DNA of 64,000 nucleotides. Origin: Phymatolithon calcareum (lineage: Eukaryota; Rhodophyta; Florideophyceae; Hapalidiales). The notes below the pieces were generated by a model that was not told the origin of the DNA, made no database searches, and saw only the letters and a program-made list of their open reading frames with translations. A program made the translations under genes and the position numbers. Below are positions 30,620-40,515 of this stretch, piece by piece. The DNA lies in NCBI GenBank assembly GCA_977006965.1, contig OZ345385.1:1178001-1242000 (forward strand), given 5' to 3'. Position 1 is the first letter of the stretch. Every line of letters starts with the position of its first letter.

Positions 30620-32100
30620 TTTAGCAAAAATGTATCGAAATTTTAATATATTGAGAATACTCACTTAGTAGAATATCCTGACTGCCGATGCGTGGCGCAT
30701 ACCTTAAAAATGTATAAAATATTGAGTACATGCCACGGAGCACATTCTGCACGTTACCACTTGTCCACAGAATGTAGTAAGGCACAGCCCTCCATCTCCA
30801 TTGCGGCCAGACCTCGGTAAGAGCGCTCGAGTGTACGCGCATCTTATTACCGATCGCGTCTACGAGGACTGTTGACACTGCACCAGCATTCAGCCCTCCA
30901 TAGTGGTAGCAGTCCCGATCCCGGCAATGCCGTCGAACACGATTTTAGCTACCACATATTCTTCGAATGGGGATAAAGTCACCAGCGACCCAGCTCTTTA
31001 AAGCTGCACTTGCGCTCATGTAGCCCTCTGAAGTCATGAAAACCCCAATCTAGTTAGTACCGCCCCATCCACAACTGCAAATGTGAAAATTTCTACAATT
31101 GCATCACCAACTTCTTCTTTGTAATCCGGGTTTTCAGCGTAAGCAAGTATGTCGGCAATTGTTTTCTCCTACGGGTTTTTCCGTCGTCGATACGGAGGGA
31201 TTACAGTGCATCATACGTGTAAAGAAGATAAGGGAGCGGTAAAGAAAAGAGTCCAATCAATCTGGCCGTCCACGTGGACTCGCGGAACGTGGAACCACCA
31301 CGCTTGCTCCGGGTGGAATCGAATCGTCGAGCGGTAGGCAGCGAAGAAGGAGTGCTCTCCTAATTACCTAGCGGAAATAACGATCTGCCGTAATCTAAGT
31401 AGAAGATAATTCGGAACAATAAAGCACTGCTTTGCAAGCCCCACTTGGGAGCGAAGCAACTTACATACACATACATGTCGCCAATTAGCATGCGAATACC
31501 AGTTATCCCTGCTACATCGGGCCTGCGCAAGCCCCTCTGTATCTCTGCTATCCGCGGAGCCTCCATCTACTTTCGTGACTTTCCGAACGGTCCGTCGCCA
31601 TCTTCGAAAAGCGCTCCAGGCGTTTCCGGGCTTATTGTTTCATCATCCATTGTGACTAGCACCTCTACATCCTCTGCGTTAAGTCTGTCGCTGCCAATGG
31701 CGTCCATATTCCCAACTCTGACCGCGGTTCCAAAAGCGTGATGCCACCTGACGGCTCGTCAGATTCTCCAACCTTATACACGTTTCGAGCACTTTATCTG
31801 CCACAGTTGGTTCATACTGTACGCATGCGCAACAGTTACGCAGATGTACACTAATACATCGGTGTCACCATGATCCTCCAGTGATGTTGCAGTTCTGGGC
31901 CGGACAGTTCCCACGAGACTAATGCCGTCAACAATTGCAACTATTGAAATTTATACTATCGCATCACCATCCGCTTCTCTGCTCCCTGGATTCTCAGATT
32001 CGCGCAGTGTGTCGACATCGATTGCCGCAACTACACGTCGACTGCCTCTGCCACATGGGCTGCTGAGCTACACGTGTAGTCTTTGCGATATGATATGAAT
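30620..32100 (-). pseudogene. Unrecognised decayed coding region with internal duplication
   Basis: Minus-strand frames give VAAIDVDTLRESENPGS and DGDAIV (about 32025-31950), NMDAIGSDRLNAEDVEVLV (about 31715-31660), then IADILAYAENPDYKEEVGD and AIVEIFTFAVVDG (about 31160-31070), and VSTVLVDAIGNKMRVHSSAL (about 30880-30820). The blocks at 31060-31160 and 31925-32025 are similar in DNA and protein, so the region holds a duplicated unit. No family is recognised. Confidence 0.35.
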
Positions 32101-32520
32101 TCACCCCTGGAATATCCTCGATATCTGGATTTCTGACTCCCCGACCGAAGCCATCCAGTTATCGAGGGTTGACTGTACCGGATTTGCTGTGTTCGTGTTC
32201 GTTGAAGCAATTCCGTAATTTTTGGAGCCCCTTCTCAAGGACATTGTTCTGTACTTGTTCTCACCTCTCCGACTAATTTTATACTGAGTAATGTGCTAGA
32301 ACAACATCCGGTCACGACTCTTGGATGGGGATCGATATCGAGCGCTCAGCCCATTGTCCACCGATGAGTCTACTAGAGACAAAAGTACTGTGAGTACACT
32401 GGTGGCGACGATCGCTGGGTTGGCGCTGTCTATCGTGTTGGCTCGGAACATGCATCGAGAAGGGAGTTGAAAGGGACTTACGTACTGTAGCGCGCGCCAA
32501 AATGCAAATTCGCGCCAAAT

Positions 32521-32587
32521 GCGGACACGACAATTATGTTAACTTCTTGACCGCGGAAAAGAAGTTAAAATTTTTGTCGTGTTCGCT
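32521..32587. repeat. 67-bp imperfect hairpin
   Basis: Two 28-base arms (24 pairs) around an 11-base loop. The inner stem TTAACTTCTT/AAGAAGTTAA is perfect and the outer stem GCGGACACGACAA has one mismatch. It may be a small foldback repeat. Confidence 0.75.
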
Positions 32588-33118
32588 TGCTTCCATCTCA
32601 TCGCTGGCAATTTTGTCATAGCGCTTTACAGAAGCGACGAACCAATTATATGTCGCAAATTTCAAAACTGCTTTCGAACACAACACAAAAAATCCGGTAT
32701 AGACCGAGCCTGATAGACAAGCGAAGCCTCGTTGCAATACTGTAATTTAGAAAATAAGTTTTAAAACTGTGCGCTGGAGTTAGTGTGTCATGGATTACAT
32801 ATCTAGCCAATCTTAGTATGCCCAGTATTACAAGTATCATAGAGTTTTAGGTTCAGTCCAAACCAGATTCTCTGTAACCGCCACTCATAACGACCAATGC
32901 GGCGGTCGGCAAGCGTGCCAAATATCCAGGCACTCATGTAGCTTCTGCAATCAATATCGGAATTGCCGTGTAAAATGGCAACGAGAAAGACATCCATGTC
33001 GGCATTGGAAGAGTGGAAATGGTATGTGGCAGGAAGGGGAATGCAGGGCGCAGGTGGTGGCGGTCCGAGTGAGGAGGTGGAAGAATGAAGACGAATAGGA
33101 AGAACTATAGTGAGGTGG

Positions 33119-33424
33119 GAGAAGGGTTTGACCGGACCGAACGGACCACAAACAAAAAAAGACAAGTTTCCGGCGCGGGCGCGGGCGCCCGCGCCGGCGC
33201 AAGTGGCCGCAGCGATAAAGCTGCACAAAGCGCTCCTTCCGACGGTAATCCCGCCGGAAATGGAGGAAGCGATCGTGAACGCGCACTCCAGGGACTTGGC
33301 GAATCGAGAACTTGCCACACTTGAAATGCCAGACCCAAGCCCGCCGTTGCAAGATTTCGAGAAAATCTTGCGAATTTAAGCGGATTTGATACAGGCCGGC
33401 TATCATACCGGTCCGGCCCGTTCA
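33119..33424 (+). repeat. 306-bp dispersed repeat R, copy 2 (ends at assembly gap)
   Basis: 302 of 306 bases equal to 11045-11350. The match begins at the same point in both copies and here runs straight into the N gap, so its true right end cannot be seen. The plus-strand frame ends at 33377-33379 as in copy 1. Confidence 0.9.
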
Positions 33425-33624
33425 NNNNNNNNNNNNNNNNNNNNNNNNNNNNNNNNNNNNNNNNNNNNNNNNNNNNNNNNNNNNNNNNNNNNNNNNNNNN
33501 NNNNNNNNNNNNNNNNNNNNNNNNNNNNNNNNNNNNNNNNNNNNNNNNNNNNNNNNNNNNNNNNNNNNNNNNNNNNNNNNNNNNNNNNNNNNNNNNNNNN
33601 NNNNNNNNNNNNNNNNNNNNNNNN
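33425..33624. other. Assembly gap (200 N)
   Basis: Exactly 200 undetermined bases. Open frames drawn through it are meaningless. Confidence 1.
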
Positions 33625-33639
33625 CCTCTTCTTCCAACG

Positions 33640-34412
33640 ACCAGACTTTGTAGGCGTCCGACATTCAAGACCCACCCTTGTTAATCCCTTCTCCTCCAGA
33701 AATCGGATCTCATCGTCCACTGATCCGCCCTCACGTCCTTCTGGTCCCACGGCTATAATTGGTCTACATGCTCCCTGAAAAACCTAGGTGATTCCCTTCT
33801 CCACCGCAGGATGCAACATGACGCTACGAGCATGCGTATCAAAATGTGTTCTGACTTGCTACAACTTCGGCACATTTCATACTTCAGGTACGCGTGCGTC
33901 CACCGCGGCTTGCATGACACCCTCGCGAGCTGAATTGTAAAGCACGGCCTGCTGCGACAACTTGGCAGAAAAGAATGAGCGATCAACGCGTACAGCGGCG
34001 GTGATAATTATGCGAGACCCCGAGCTGCGCCGCGACACGAACTGCGCAACGTATGGCGCGCGGACGCAGCATGGCAAGAATGAGCGACAGCGGTGGTAGA
34101 GACCTCGCGGGATGCAGCGGGGTGAGAGTGAGAGGGATAGCGCAGACTTTTCCAGCTGTTGCGCTGGTTACGCTGGAGTTGTGGACGCTGGTGGTTTCCG
34201 ATTCGAGGGGTTCATCCGGGAGTATGGTTGCGGTGCATAAACCTTCATTCGTTCGAGACCGCTGCTCGAAGCGACATTCCTCCCGCTGAGTTGAGGATGG
34301 CGCGAATGTGGATGGCCCGCGGATCCGACGAGAGCATAACTATGCGATCACAAGCGGCGGCGTTTAGTGTGGCTTCTTCGGCAGTGAACAAAAGGCGATT
34401 GAGACCGCCCAT
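33640..34412 (-). pseudogene. rsmE: 16S rRNA (uracil-1498-N3)-methyltransferase RsmE-type relic
   Basis: Relic of a SPOUT-fold methyltransferase acting on bacterial-type small-subunit rRNA, hence probably organellar. From 34412 it reads MGGLNRLLFTAEEATLN and AIHIRAILNSAGGMSLR (N-terminal PUA-like part). In other frames come RSFFSAKLSQQAVLYNSARE and GVMQAAVDARVPEV (about 33990-33880), and IIAVGPEGREGGSVDDE with IRFLEEKGLTRVGL (33765-33670), where GPEGG is the cofactor-site motif, here expanded to GPEGREGG. At least three frameshifts occur. The last motif (ILRTETA) is not present before the gap. The preceding HHHGGFGNGDGG segment may derive from a transit peptide. Confidence 0.8.
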
Positions 34413-34542
34413 CGCAAGGCCACCATCACCGTTTCCAAACCCACCATGATGGTGAGTTTGGAAGCGGTGAGAGCGGCGATTGGAACGGTCGATGATCAGG
34501 AAGATCTGACGTGTTAGGAACACATGATTGGAGATCAGAATT

Positions 34543-34597
34543 TCGAATCAGTATTGTGGTCAGCAGCATGATGCTGCTGACCACAATACTGATTCGA
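34543..34597. repeat. Perfect 55-bp inverted repeat (27 + 1 + 27)
   Basis: The arms 34543-34569 and 34571-34597 are exact reverse complements around a single G. Central words are GTGGTCAGCAGCAT and ATGCTGCTGACCAC. It is the longest of the loopless inverted repeats in the window. Confidence 0.95.
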
Positions 34598-34599
34598 TA

Positions 34600-35375
34600 A
34601 CCCGCGAGTGAGAAAGGCGATTAGCAACGCTTCAGGGGCTCGAGATTTTCCTCCCATCGATGATGCTTCGCGACGTTGAGATCTTTTTGTGGGGAAAGGA
34701 CCATCTGATATATCAGAAGCATGCTCGGAAACACAGTCAGTGAGTTTGAAGTTGCAAGATGAGGTGCGAGGGACGAAAAGCATTAGCGTTGAGATGAGGG
34801 ATCAAAGAAAAGATCAAGAAAACATTAACTGTAATGCAGAGGTCAACAGAGAGGAAAACAAGAAATATTATTCAGGTAGGCACTGAAGAAGAATGAAGGT
34901 TGAGCAGATTGTGTTTCCTGTCCCACGAACGAACAATCAACGTACTGATGACTCTATTACACCGATATGAACAGGAAAACCGCTTTGTGAAATATTGTAC
35001 TGTAAGGCTTTGGTCGAATCTTATTCAAACATTGCATTGCATCAAAGGGAGTAGAATGGCAGGCAGCATGGAAAATTAGTAAGACCACTCGAAAGTGCTA
35101 CTACTGTATTGACTGTCTGTAAGACATAAGGAGCGTTAACTATGTAAAAAACGGACCACATTGTCCACAATTTACGCTGTCACCAAAGCAGATTGATGGG
35201 CAATTCTGCCTGCCTGCCTGCCTGCCTGCCTCAAAGAATGTTACAGTAGTACACGGGAAGCTGGACTGGTGTCGGCGAATCGAATCTGTCGTTCGTTGAG
35301 GGCTTCTAAACTAAAAACTTAAAAATTTCCCCCGACTGTACGCATCCGTAGCTTCACAACACATACATGCATTGC
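34600..35375. other. No gene recognised; short microsatellite
   Basis: A CTGC tetranucleotide run occupies about 35204-35232. TACTGTA/TACAGTA words occur near 34998, 35102 and 35243. A 65-codon frame at 34689-34886 is Lys/Glu-rich and unrecognised. Confidence 0.45.
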
Positions 35376-35445
35376 AACTGAGGAAGCCTTGTCCAAATCT
35401 TCGCAAGTCTGTCTGTGCGGCTTTTAAATAAACGTGGATTTCAAA
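35376..35445 (+). mobile_element. LINE-C 3' end (short)
   Basis: GAGGAAGCCTTGTCCAAATC, TTCGCAAGTCTGT and GCGGCTTTTAAATAAACG match the LINE-C terminus. Confidence 0.75.
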
Positions 35446-35649
35446 AAGATATGCAATGCTGCCGCTCAACTGACAGAGGAACAACTTAACTTAGTAGAGA
35501 AACAAAAACAAAAAACTTTAAAACATGCCCAAAAATTTCACTTTCTCCCGCCCACCCGCCCACCCGCGCAGCAAGTTTTTATATATTGTTTTATATAAGT
35601 TTACCTCGAGCATGTTACATAAAGCAAATTTTAATTGTTAAAGCATTAT

Positions 35650-36637
35650 TTTTTTTTAATTTTGAATTTATTAAACGCCCTCAGAAACACTCATAAGACT
35701 GTAAGGGAGATGCGTTTCAGATGCTACTACCTGGTAGCTCCGTTACTCTGTTAAAGCCCGCAAAAGCTCGTTGCTATCGTCGTAGCCCTAGCTGCAAAAA
35801 CCCTCCTCCAGAGAAGGTGGAGGGAAAAGCTTAGAGTCCACTTGTCTTGTTCGTAGGAATCTCAGCGTCGCCGTTCTATTTTGTCTTGGTCTATTCCATG
35901 TCGTCATAAAAGACGGTTGTGAGGAATAGTACTTTGTCAAGTGCCTTTTCAGTCTCACTAGTCTCCTCTTCTGTTAGTCGATATCTGTGAAGGTACACTT
36001 CGAGCTTGTTCATGAGAGTTGGTACGATATCACCGAATTTGTCTTCCAGAAGTGTGGTACTCAATGGGGGAAAACGTCCGAATGCCCATTTAATCGCCAA
36101 TTGGCGGTGACGTGCTTTCGGTAGTCTGATGATGGCGGGAGTAGACCCGGGAATATCATAAGGAATTTTCCTCTTTCTGCTCGCCTCCAAGCCGTCTCTT
36201 TCGTCTTTAAAGAGCAGGTCCCTCAACGATTTTGCTGAAACTCGTTGCTTAAGATAGGTTAGTGCCGTCTCGAATAGGTCGTGATGTAACATTGATGATA
36301 TGTCACGACACACCCATTGCAATTCCTCAACGTCTCTTTCCTCTCTTGGGACTGTGAGCAAGCCCATTTTCCTTGTTCTGGCTCGTTCAAGCATTCGTAA
36401 CGCTAGAACTAGTCTTCTGTCTTCCGCATTATGTATGCGACAGAGAAGACGAAGTCTCGCGTGTCGATTTTTTGCGATTGGACCAAATACCTGTCCGAAA
36501 AAAGTCTTCTCCACATCTGCAATAGCTGTTTGAACTCTTGTCGTCCATGGCGTCAGGTGCATGGCATATTCCCATCTTGGCTGTATCAAGGCCTTGTACA
36601 TCTTGATTGCTTTTAAGGGGCTGAGTCCCCGGGCTGT
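35650..36637 (-). mobile_element. LINE-B, 988-bp 5'-truncated insertion
   Basis: Bounded by the perfect 13-bp duplication GTTAAAGCATTAT (35637-35649 and 36638-36650). The A tail (T run 35650-35657) and 3' UTR precede the coding end. The ORF2 C-terminal part is fully open (35891-36601), so this is one of the younger insertions. Confidence 0.95.
35891..36601 (-). CDS. LINE-B ORF2 C-terminal domain (partial, open)
   Basis: 236 codons without a stop, beginning inside the element (first Met at 36601; true start lost by truncation). Motifs: IQPRWEYAMHLTPWTTRVQ, TFFGQVFGPIAKNRHARLRL, then the clade signature RHRQLAIKWAFGRFPPLSTT and the end VLFLTTVFYDDME. It lies after the reverse-transcriptase thumb. 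No RNase H domain is present. The role of this domain is unknown; its conservation in four LINE families points to a needed function in retrotransposition. Confidence 0.9.
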   Translation of the reverse strand: MYKALIQPRWEYAMHLTPWTTRVQTAIADVEKTFFGQVFGPIAKNRHARLRLLCRIHNAEDRRLVLALRMLERARTRKMGLLTVPREERDVEELQWVCRDISSMLHHDLFETALTYLKQRVSAKSLRDLLFKDERDGLEASRKRKIPYDIPGSTPAIIRLPKARHRQLAIKWAFGRFPPLSTTLLEDKFGDIVPTLMNKLEVYLHRYRLTEEETSETEKALDKVLFLTTVFYDDME

Positions 36638-36650
36638 GTTAAAGCATTAT

Positions 36651-37207
36651 ACTTTATTTTAATTAAAAGATTAGAATTCTGTAAAATCAAATACTAATAA
36701 GATTTATGATAGGAGGGATGCATGCCTGGTGCGAGCTCATCCTAGAAGGAAGTTGCTCCAAAAGTCATGCTTTTCACCTGTGCAGCAATAATGAACTCTT
36801 TGTAGCTTGCGTCCGTGTGTGCATACCTTGGAGCGTGGACGGGACAGTAGTACAGCGTTAATTTTTGCGGTGATACACTTCGGACAAATGATCACCAAAG
36901 GATATGCAGATATTTCTTTAAGGATTAGCTCCCATGTAGTCATGTCTGCGCAGTTCACACAATTGAGTGCTCAGGGCGCGAAGAACAGAACAGGGCCCAG
37001 CGTGTTCACGAAGCTCATGTGGAGTATGCTGTGAACCCCACCAGGAAGAACTTCTTCGTACATCGAGTACACGGGGGGCATTTCTCGTTGGCAGGATTGC
37101 AGTATGTTCTAATTGCTGAGAAAATGATGGCGTCAAAATGCAAAAAACCCAGTCCAACAAGATGCTTTCCATCGTTCTGCTTTCCCCAATGAGCCTATCA
37201 AGGCAGC
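36651..37207. other. No gene recognised; small Cys-containing frame
   Basis: A minus-strand frame (36958-36737) reads CADMTTWELILKEIS and VIICPKCITAKINAV with scattered Cys pairs, but no family is recognised. Confidence 0.35.
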
Positions 37208-37960
37208 AGTTTTTTTAATCAAAGTTTATTTTAAAGTCCCATAGACTTCCGAAGATATGGGCAAGACTTCCTCAGTTGCTACCTCCCTATGTGTAGCTCA
37301 TGGAAAAAACGCACCGCCAGAAAGGCGGGCGGATAAAAATTAGGATCTCTGATAATCCTACCTCAGTTGCGGAACTCTTGAGTGGTTCGCCGTGGCCTGC
37401 TCCATGTGGCTAGGCATCATTGCGTGTTTCTTTTGTATTACATTTAGATACTCGGTGGTCCAGGCATCGAGTTCGTTTCATTCCTATCATTGCAGTGTTC
37501 TTTTTGCTCTGAATATATAGATAGTTGGTGTTTTTAAACTGCACTGTTTTTAAAAGCCTCACAGCCTTATGACAAGTGCTGATTAGCTTATACCAGCCCA
37601 TGTGTCTTGATTAGCCTTCTTGTAATAATCCGTTGTTTCCCTGATCGGTTATATCTTAGCTTCTTGCTTTTTTTTAAAAAAAACCTTCAACGTTTTGCAT
37701 GCTATTGATGAGGTTCTTGCTCAATATCAACAGCTCGTCCAGAGCTTTCTCAGTTGCGATTCTGTTATCCCCTTCGAGTTCATATCATGGCAGGTTGCAC
37801 TCCAGTCTCTGGAGTGGCCACGCCGATTGGCACTGAAACTTTCGTCAAAACAACTTTTTGGAGAATCCCATTCAGAGCCAAGAAAATTCTAGACGTTCCC
37901 CTTTGTATGATTAGCCTTATTTCTTTTGCTTTTTCTGTGTTTTGGTTTCGCAGGCTCTAG
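37208..37960 (-). mobile_element. LINE-C relic(s)
   Basis: A T run and AAAGTTTATTTTAAAGTCCC with CTTCCGAAGATATGGGCAAG (37213-37275) is an inverse LINE-C 3' end. A second tail-like word (TTTTTAAAAGCCTCACAG) occurs near 37548-37566, and decayed coding sequence like the LINE-C ORF2 end follows at about 37690-37800. Confidence 0.7.
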
Positions 37961-38096
37961 TGTTACACTGTCTCTGACGTTTAGAAGTAGTAGTAAATAT
38001 CGTACAATGCGTTAGAGCATTGTAACTAGATACTGTAATATACATCTACTTAGGCATCTCTGTCCACTGATCACCGACGGAGTAGTATTAAGTAGT

Positions 38097-38125
38097 CCCG
38101 TCAGCTCCATCTCGGAGCTGACGGG
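38097..38125. repeat. Perfect hairpin (12 + 5 + 12)
   Basis: Arms CCCGTCAGCTCC and GGAGCTGACGGG around the loop ATCTC. Confidence 0.93.
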
Positions 38126-38289
38126 TAGACGTAAAGAAGGAACGATAGGTAGCTGCAGCTCAAGGTTCGTCCCACTTTAATTTTTCGCTATTGCTTCCTG
38201 TGGAGCAATTAGGCAATCACTCGCCGGCAATAGAAATTGCAATTGAGTTACTTCTCTCAATATCGATTGCAGTTGAGTTATTTCGGCAC

Positions 38290-38867
38290 AAGGAAACATG
38301 TAGCTGCGATGGAGACCAGGGAACCATTTGGTGCTGGTGTAAAGCATATTCAAATAAACCAGTCGTCGCAAACGCTTCGAGCCAAATTTATGGCAATGGA
38401 AGGAGACCGCCTTCAATCGAAGCGGAATGGAAGATTCCATACGACAAGACATGTGAAGCACAGACAGCTCGCGCTGCAGTATATCTGTGGTATATTCCCA
38501 CAGGTTTCTACAGCAAGTATGACAGAAAAATTCGGCACCAGAGCTAGAGAGCATATGGGGACCTCGGAGCGCACGCTGACAGGGTGCGATCTCGAAGAAG
38601 ATAACAGACTGGAAGTACAAAAAGCGCCAGATGAGCTCTTTCTATTTAGCAAGACCCTCATAGAAGGCATGGAGAACGAAGACGGCCTGTACTGAATCGC
38701 AGAAGGTAAGGCAAGAGCCATCTAGTCAACGTCTCAACAATCTCGCACAGGGTTGAGGTTTTGAAAGAAAACCAAACAAAAGATAAGAGCTGTTCCAAGG
38801 TAAACAGAAACTGAGGAAGCCTTGCCCGTATATACGTAAGACTGTGGGGCTTTAAAAATAAGTTATC
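38290..38867 (+). mobile_element. LINE-C, 5'-truncated
   Basis: Encodes AAMETREPFGAGVKHIQINQ, RHVKHRQLALQYICGIFPQV (the clade signature, partly eroded) and SKTLIEGMENEDGLY with stop at about 38695. The 3' UTR ends GACTGTGGGGCTTTAAAAATAAG. Just upstream (38228-38285) a roughly 30-bp unit containing ATTGCA(A/G)TTGAGTTA is repeated twice in tandem. Confidence 0.88.
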
Positions 38868-39165
38868 AAAAAGAACTTGACAAATTACTATTTCTCACAA
38901 TCGTCTTCTATTACTACATGGAATAGACCAAGACAAAATAGAACGGCGACCCTGAGCTTCCAACGAACGGGGCAAGTGGACTCTAAGCTTTTCCCTCCAT
39001 CCTCTCTGGAGGAGGGTTTCCGCAGCTAGGGCTACGACGATAGCAATGAGCCTGGGTTTCACGGACTTTAACAGAGTAACGGAGCTACCAAGATTGTACC
39101 AGCTGAAACACATCTCCCTTGCAGTCTTATGAGTGTTTCTGAGGGCGTTTAATAAATTGGAAATT
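38868..39165 (+). mobile_element. LINE-B 3' end
   Basis: Begins within LFLTIVFYYYME and stop, then the LINE-B 3' UTR (AGCTTTTCCCTCCATCCTC, AGGGCGTTTAATAAATT). Confidence 0.87.
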
Positions 39166-40457
39166 CAGAAACAAATAAATCCTCTGTCCATATCCCCCGA
39201 ACACTAAGACAACATTGCAAACACGCTTGTGCTTCAAGTCTAGGAGAGACAGGACCCTTCCCATAAAATGGTAATTTGCAAGAGCTCGTAGAAATGGCAG
39301 GACTAACTGAGAAAGAATCTATCGAAGAGATAGGCAAAGATATGCAGCAAACCCCTTTTTTGGTGCAGTAAGCACTTCAAGTCCGCGGAAATGAAAGGAT
39401 GGATAGATATCGGCAACCTGTTCATTCTCCTGCAAAGTAATGGCTTGGGCATAACAGCACTGACGTCGATATGGTGTAGTTCCGACTCCAGAATGAAATA
39501 GGTGAGAATAATGTCCGACAGTCCATCAGAATTGAATTTAGAGGGCTTGGTGATGGTAGGTGACACAGGAGACAGTTAGGTTCTGGAGAATAGGGCTTCC
39601 TTCTCGTCCACCATGAAGATTCTTCTTGAAGCAATGCTGTGTCCGGCACCTATGACCTTGATACCCAAGTTGAACTGAGGCTTGGGTTGATGCGCACAGA
39701 AATTTCGGGCGTGTAACGGGCGCAGTTAAGTAGGTAGGCGGATTCCCTGGGTCTGAGATACACGTGCCTTCACGTGCAGTTGTCAGGTTGGATACTGCTT
39801 GTTCTATCCCTGTGAAGGAATTGCGAAGCAACTGGCTTTTTGTGTAGCCATGTCAAGTTAGCCGCACCAGGTGATAATTCCTTTGTTTTCTAATCCCAAT
39901 TGACGAATGGAAAGACAAATCCAAAACGTTCCACACAGGGGGTGAATGCAGTGACCCCTTTCTTGAAGATTGAAATTGATCAAGAAGCTCACTTTCTCAC
40001 TACGGGAAACTTAGGGGGTAGAGAACGTGCCTTTTAGAATGTTCTACTCATGATCTCTCCAATAATAGACCTCTGGGACTTTGGGCGGCGAGGAGCGGCG
40101 GTATTCCAGAGGTCGCCGTGTCGACGCCGGGCGAGTGTGGTTCATAGTTGCCATATTTTGAGAGGGAACCATTTGAGGAGTTTAGTTTGGTGGTTCGGTC
40201 TATCAGTGGTGGATGAGTTCGACCTCCCTCCGGAAACAGAGCTTGAATTTTGAATATGCGTTGTGTCTAATCATTCAGGTAAGACACTACGCGTGTGGAC
40301 GTCTTTGTTTCATGGAATCGGTTTACGTATGCTTCTAGTTTGAATAAATTACGGAGTGAATGTACCGCTGGTTGCCTTATCTACGCTTCACGTTGAAAGA
40401 AGATGCATACGTGCTGATTATAACTAACGAATAGCTAGCGTCCGCATATCTAATAAT
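39166..40457. other. No gene recognised
   Basis: Several frames under 110 codons on both strands lack known motifs. A plus-strand piece LQELVEMAGLTEKESIEEIG (about 39280-39340) is protein-like but isolated. Confidence 0.4.
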
Positions 40458-40477
40458 GTTTTCTAACGTTAGAAAAC
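40458..40477. repeat. Perfect 20-bp palindrome, part of a triple inverted repeat
   Basis: GTTTTCTAACGTTAGAAAAC. The right half also pairs with TTTTCTAACGT at 40484-40494, so either of two hairpins can form. It lies about 40 bp before the minisatellite. Confidence 0.92.
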
Positions 40478-40515
40478 GTTTGATTTTCTAACGTAACCAT
40501 TGTATAATTCTTGGT

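Noticed and set aside
33105-33778. ORFs crossing the gap
   Set aside because: They depend on 200 undetermined bases.
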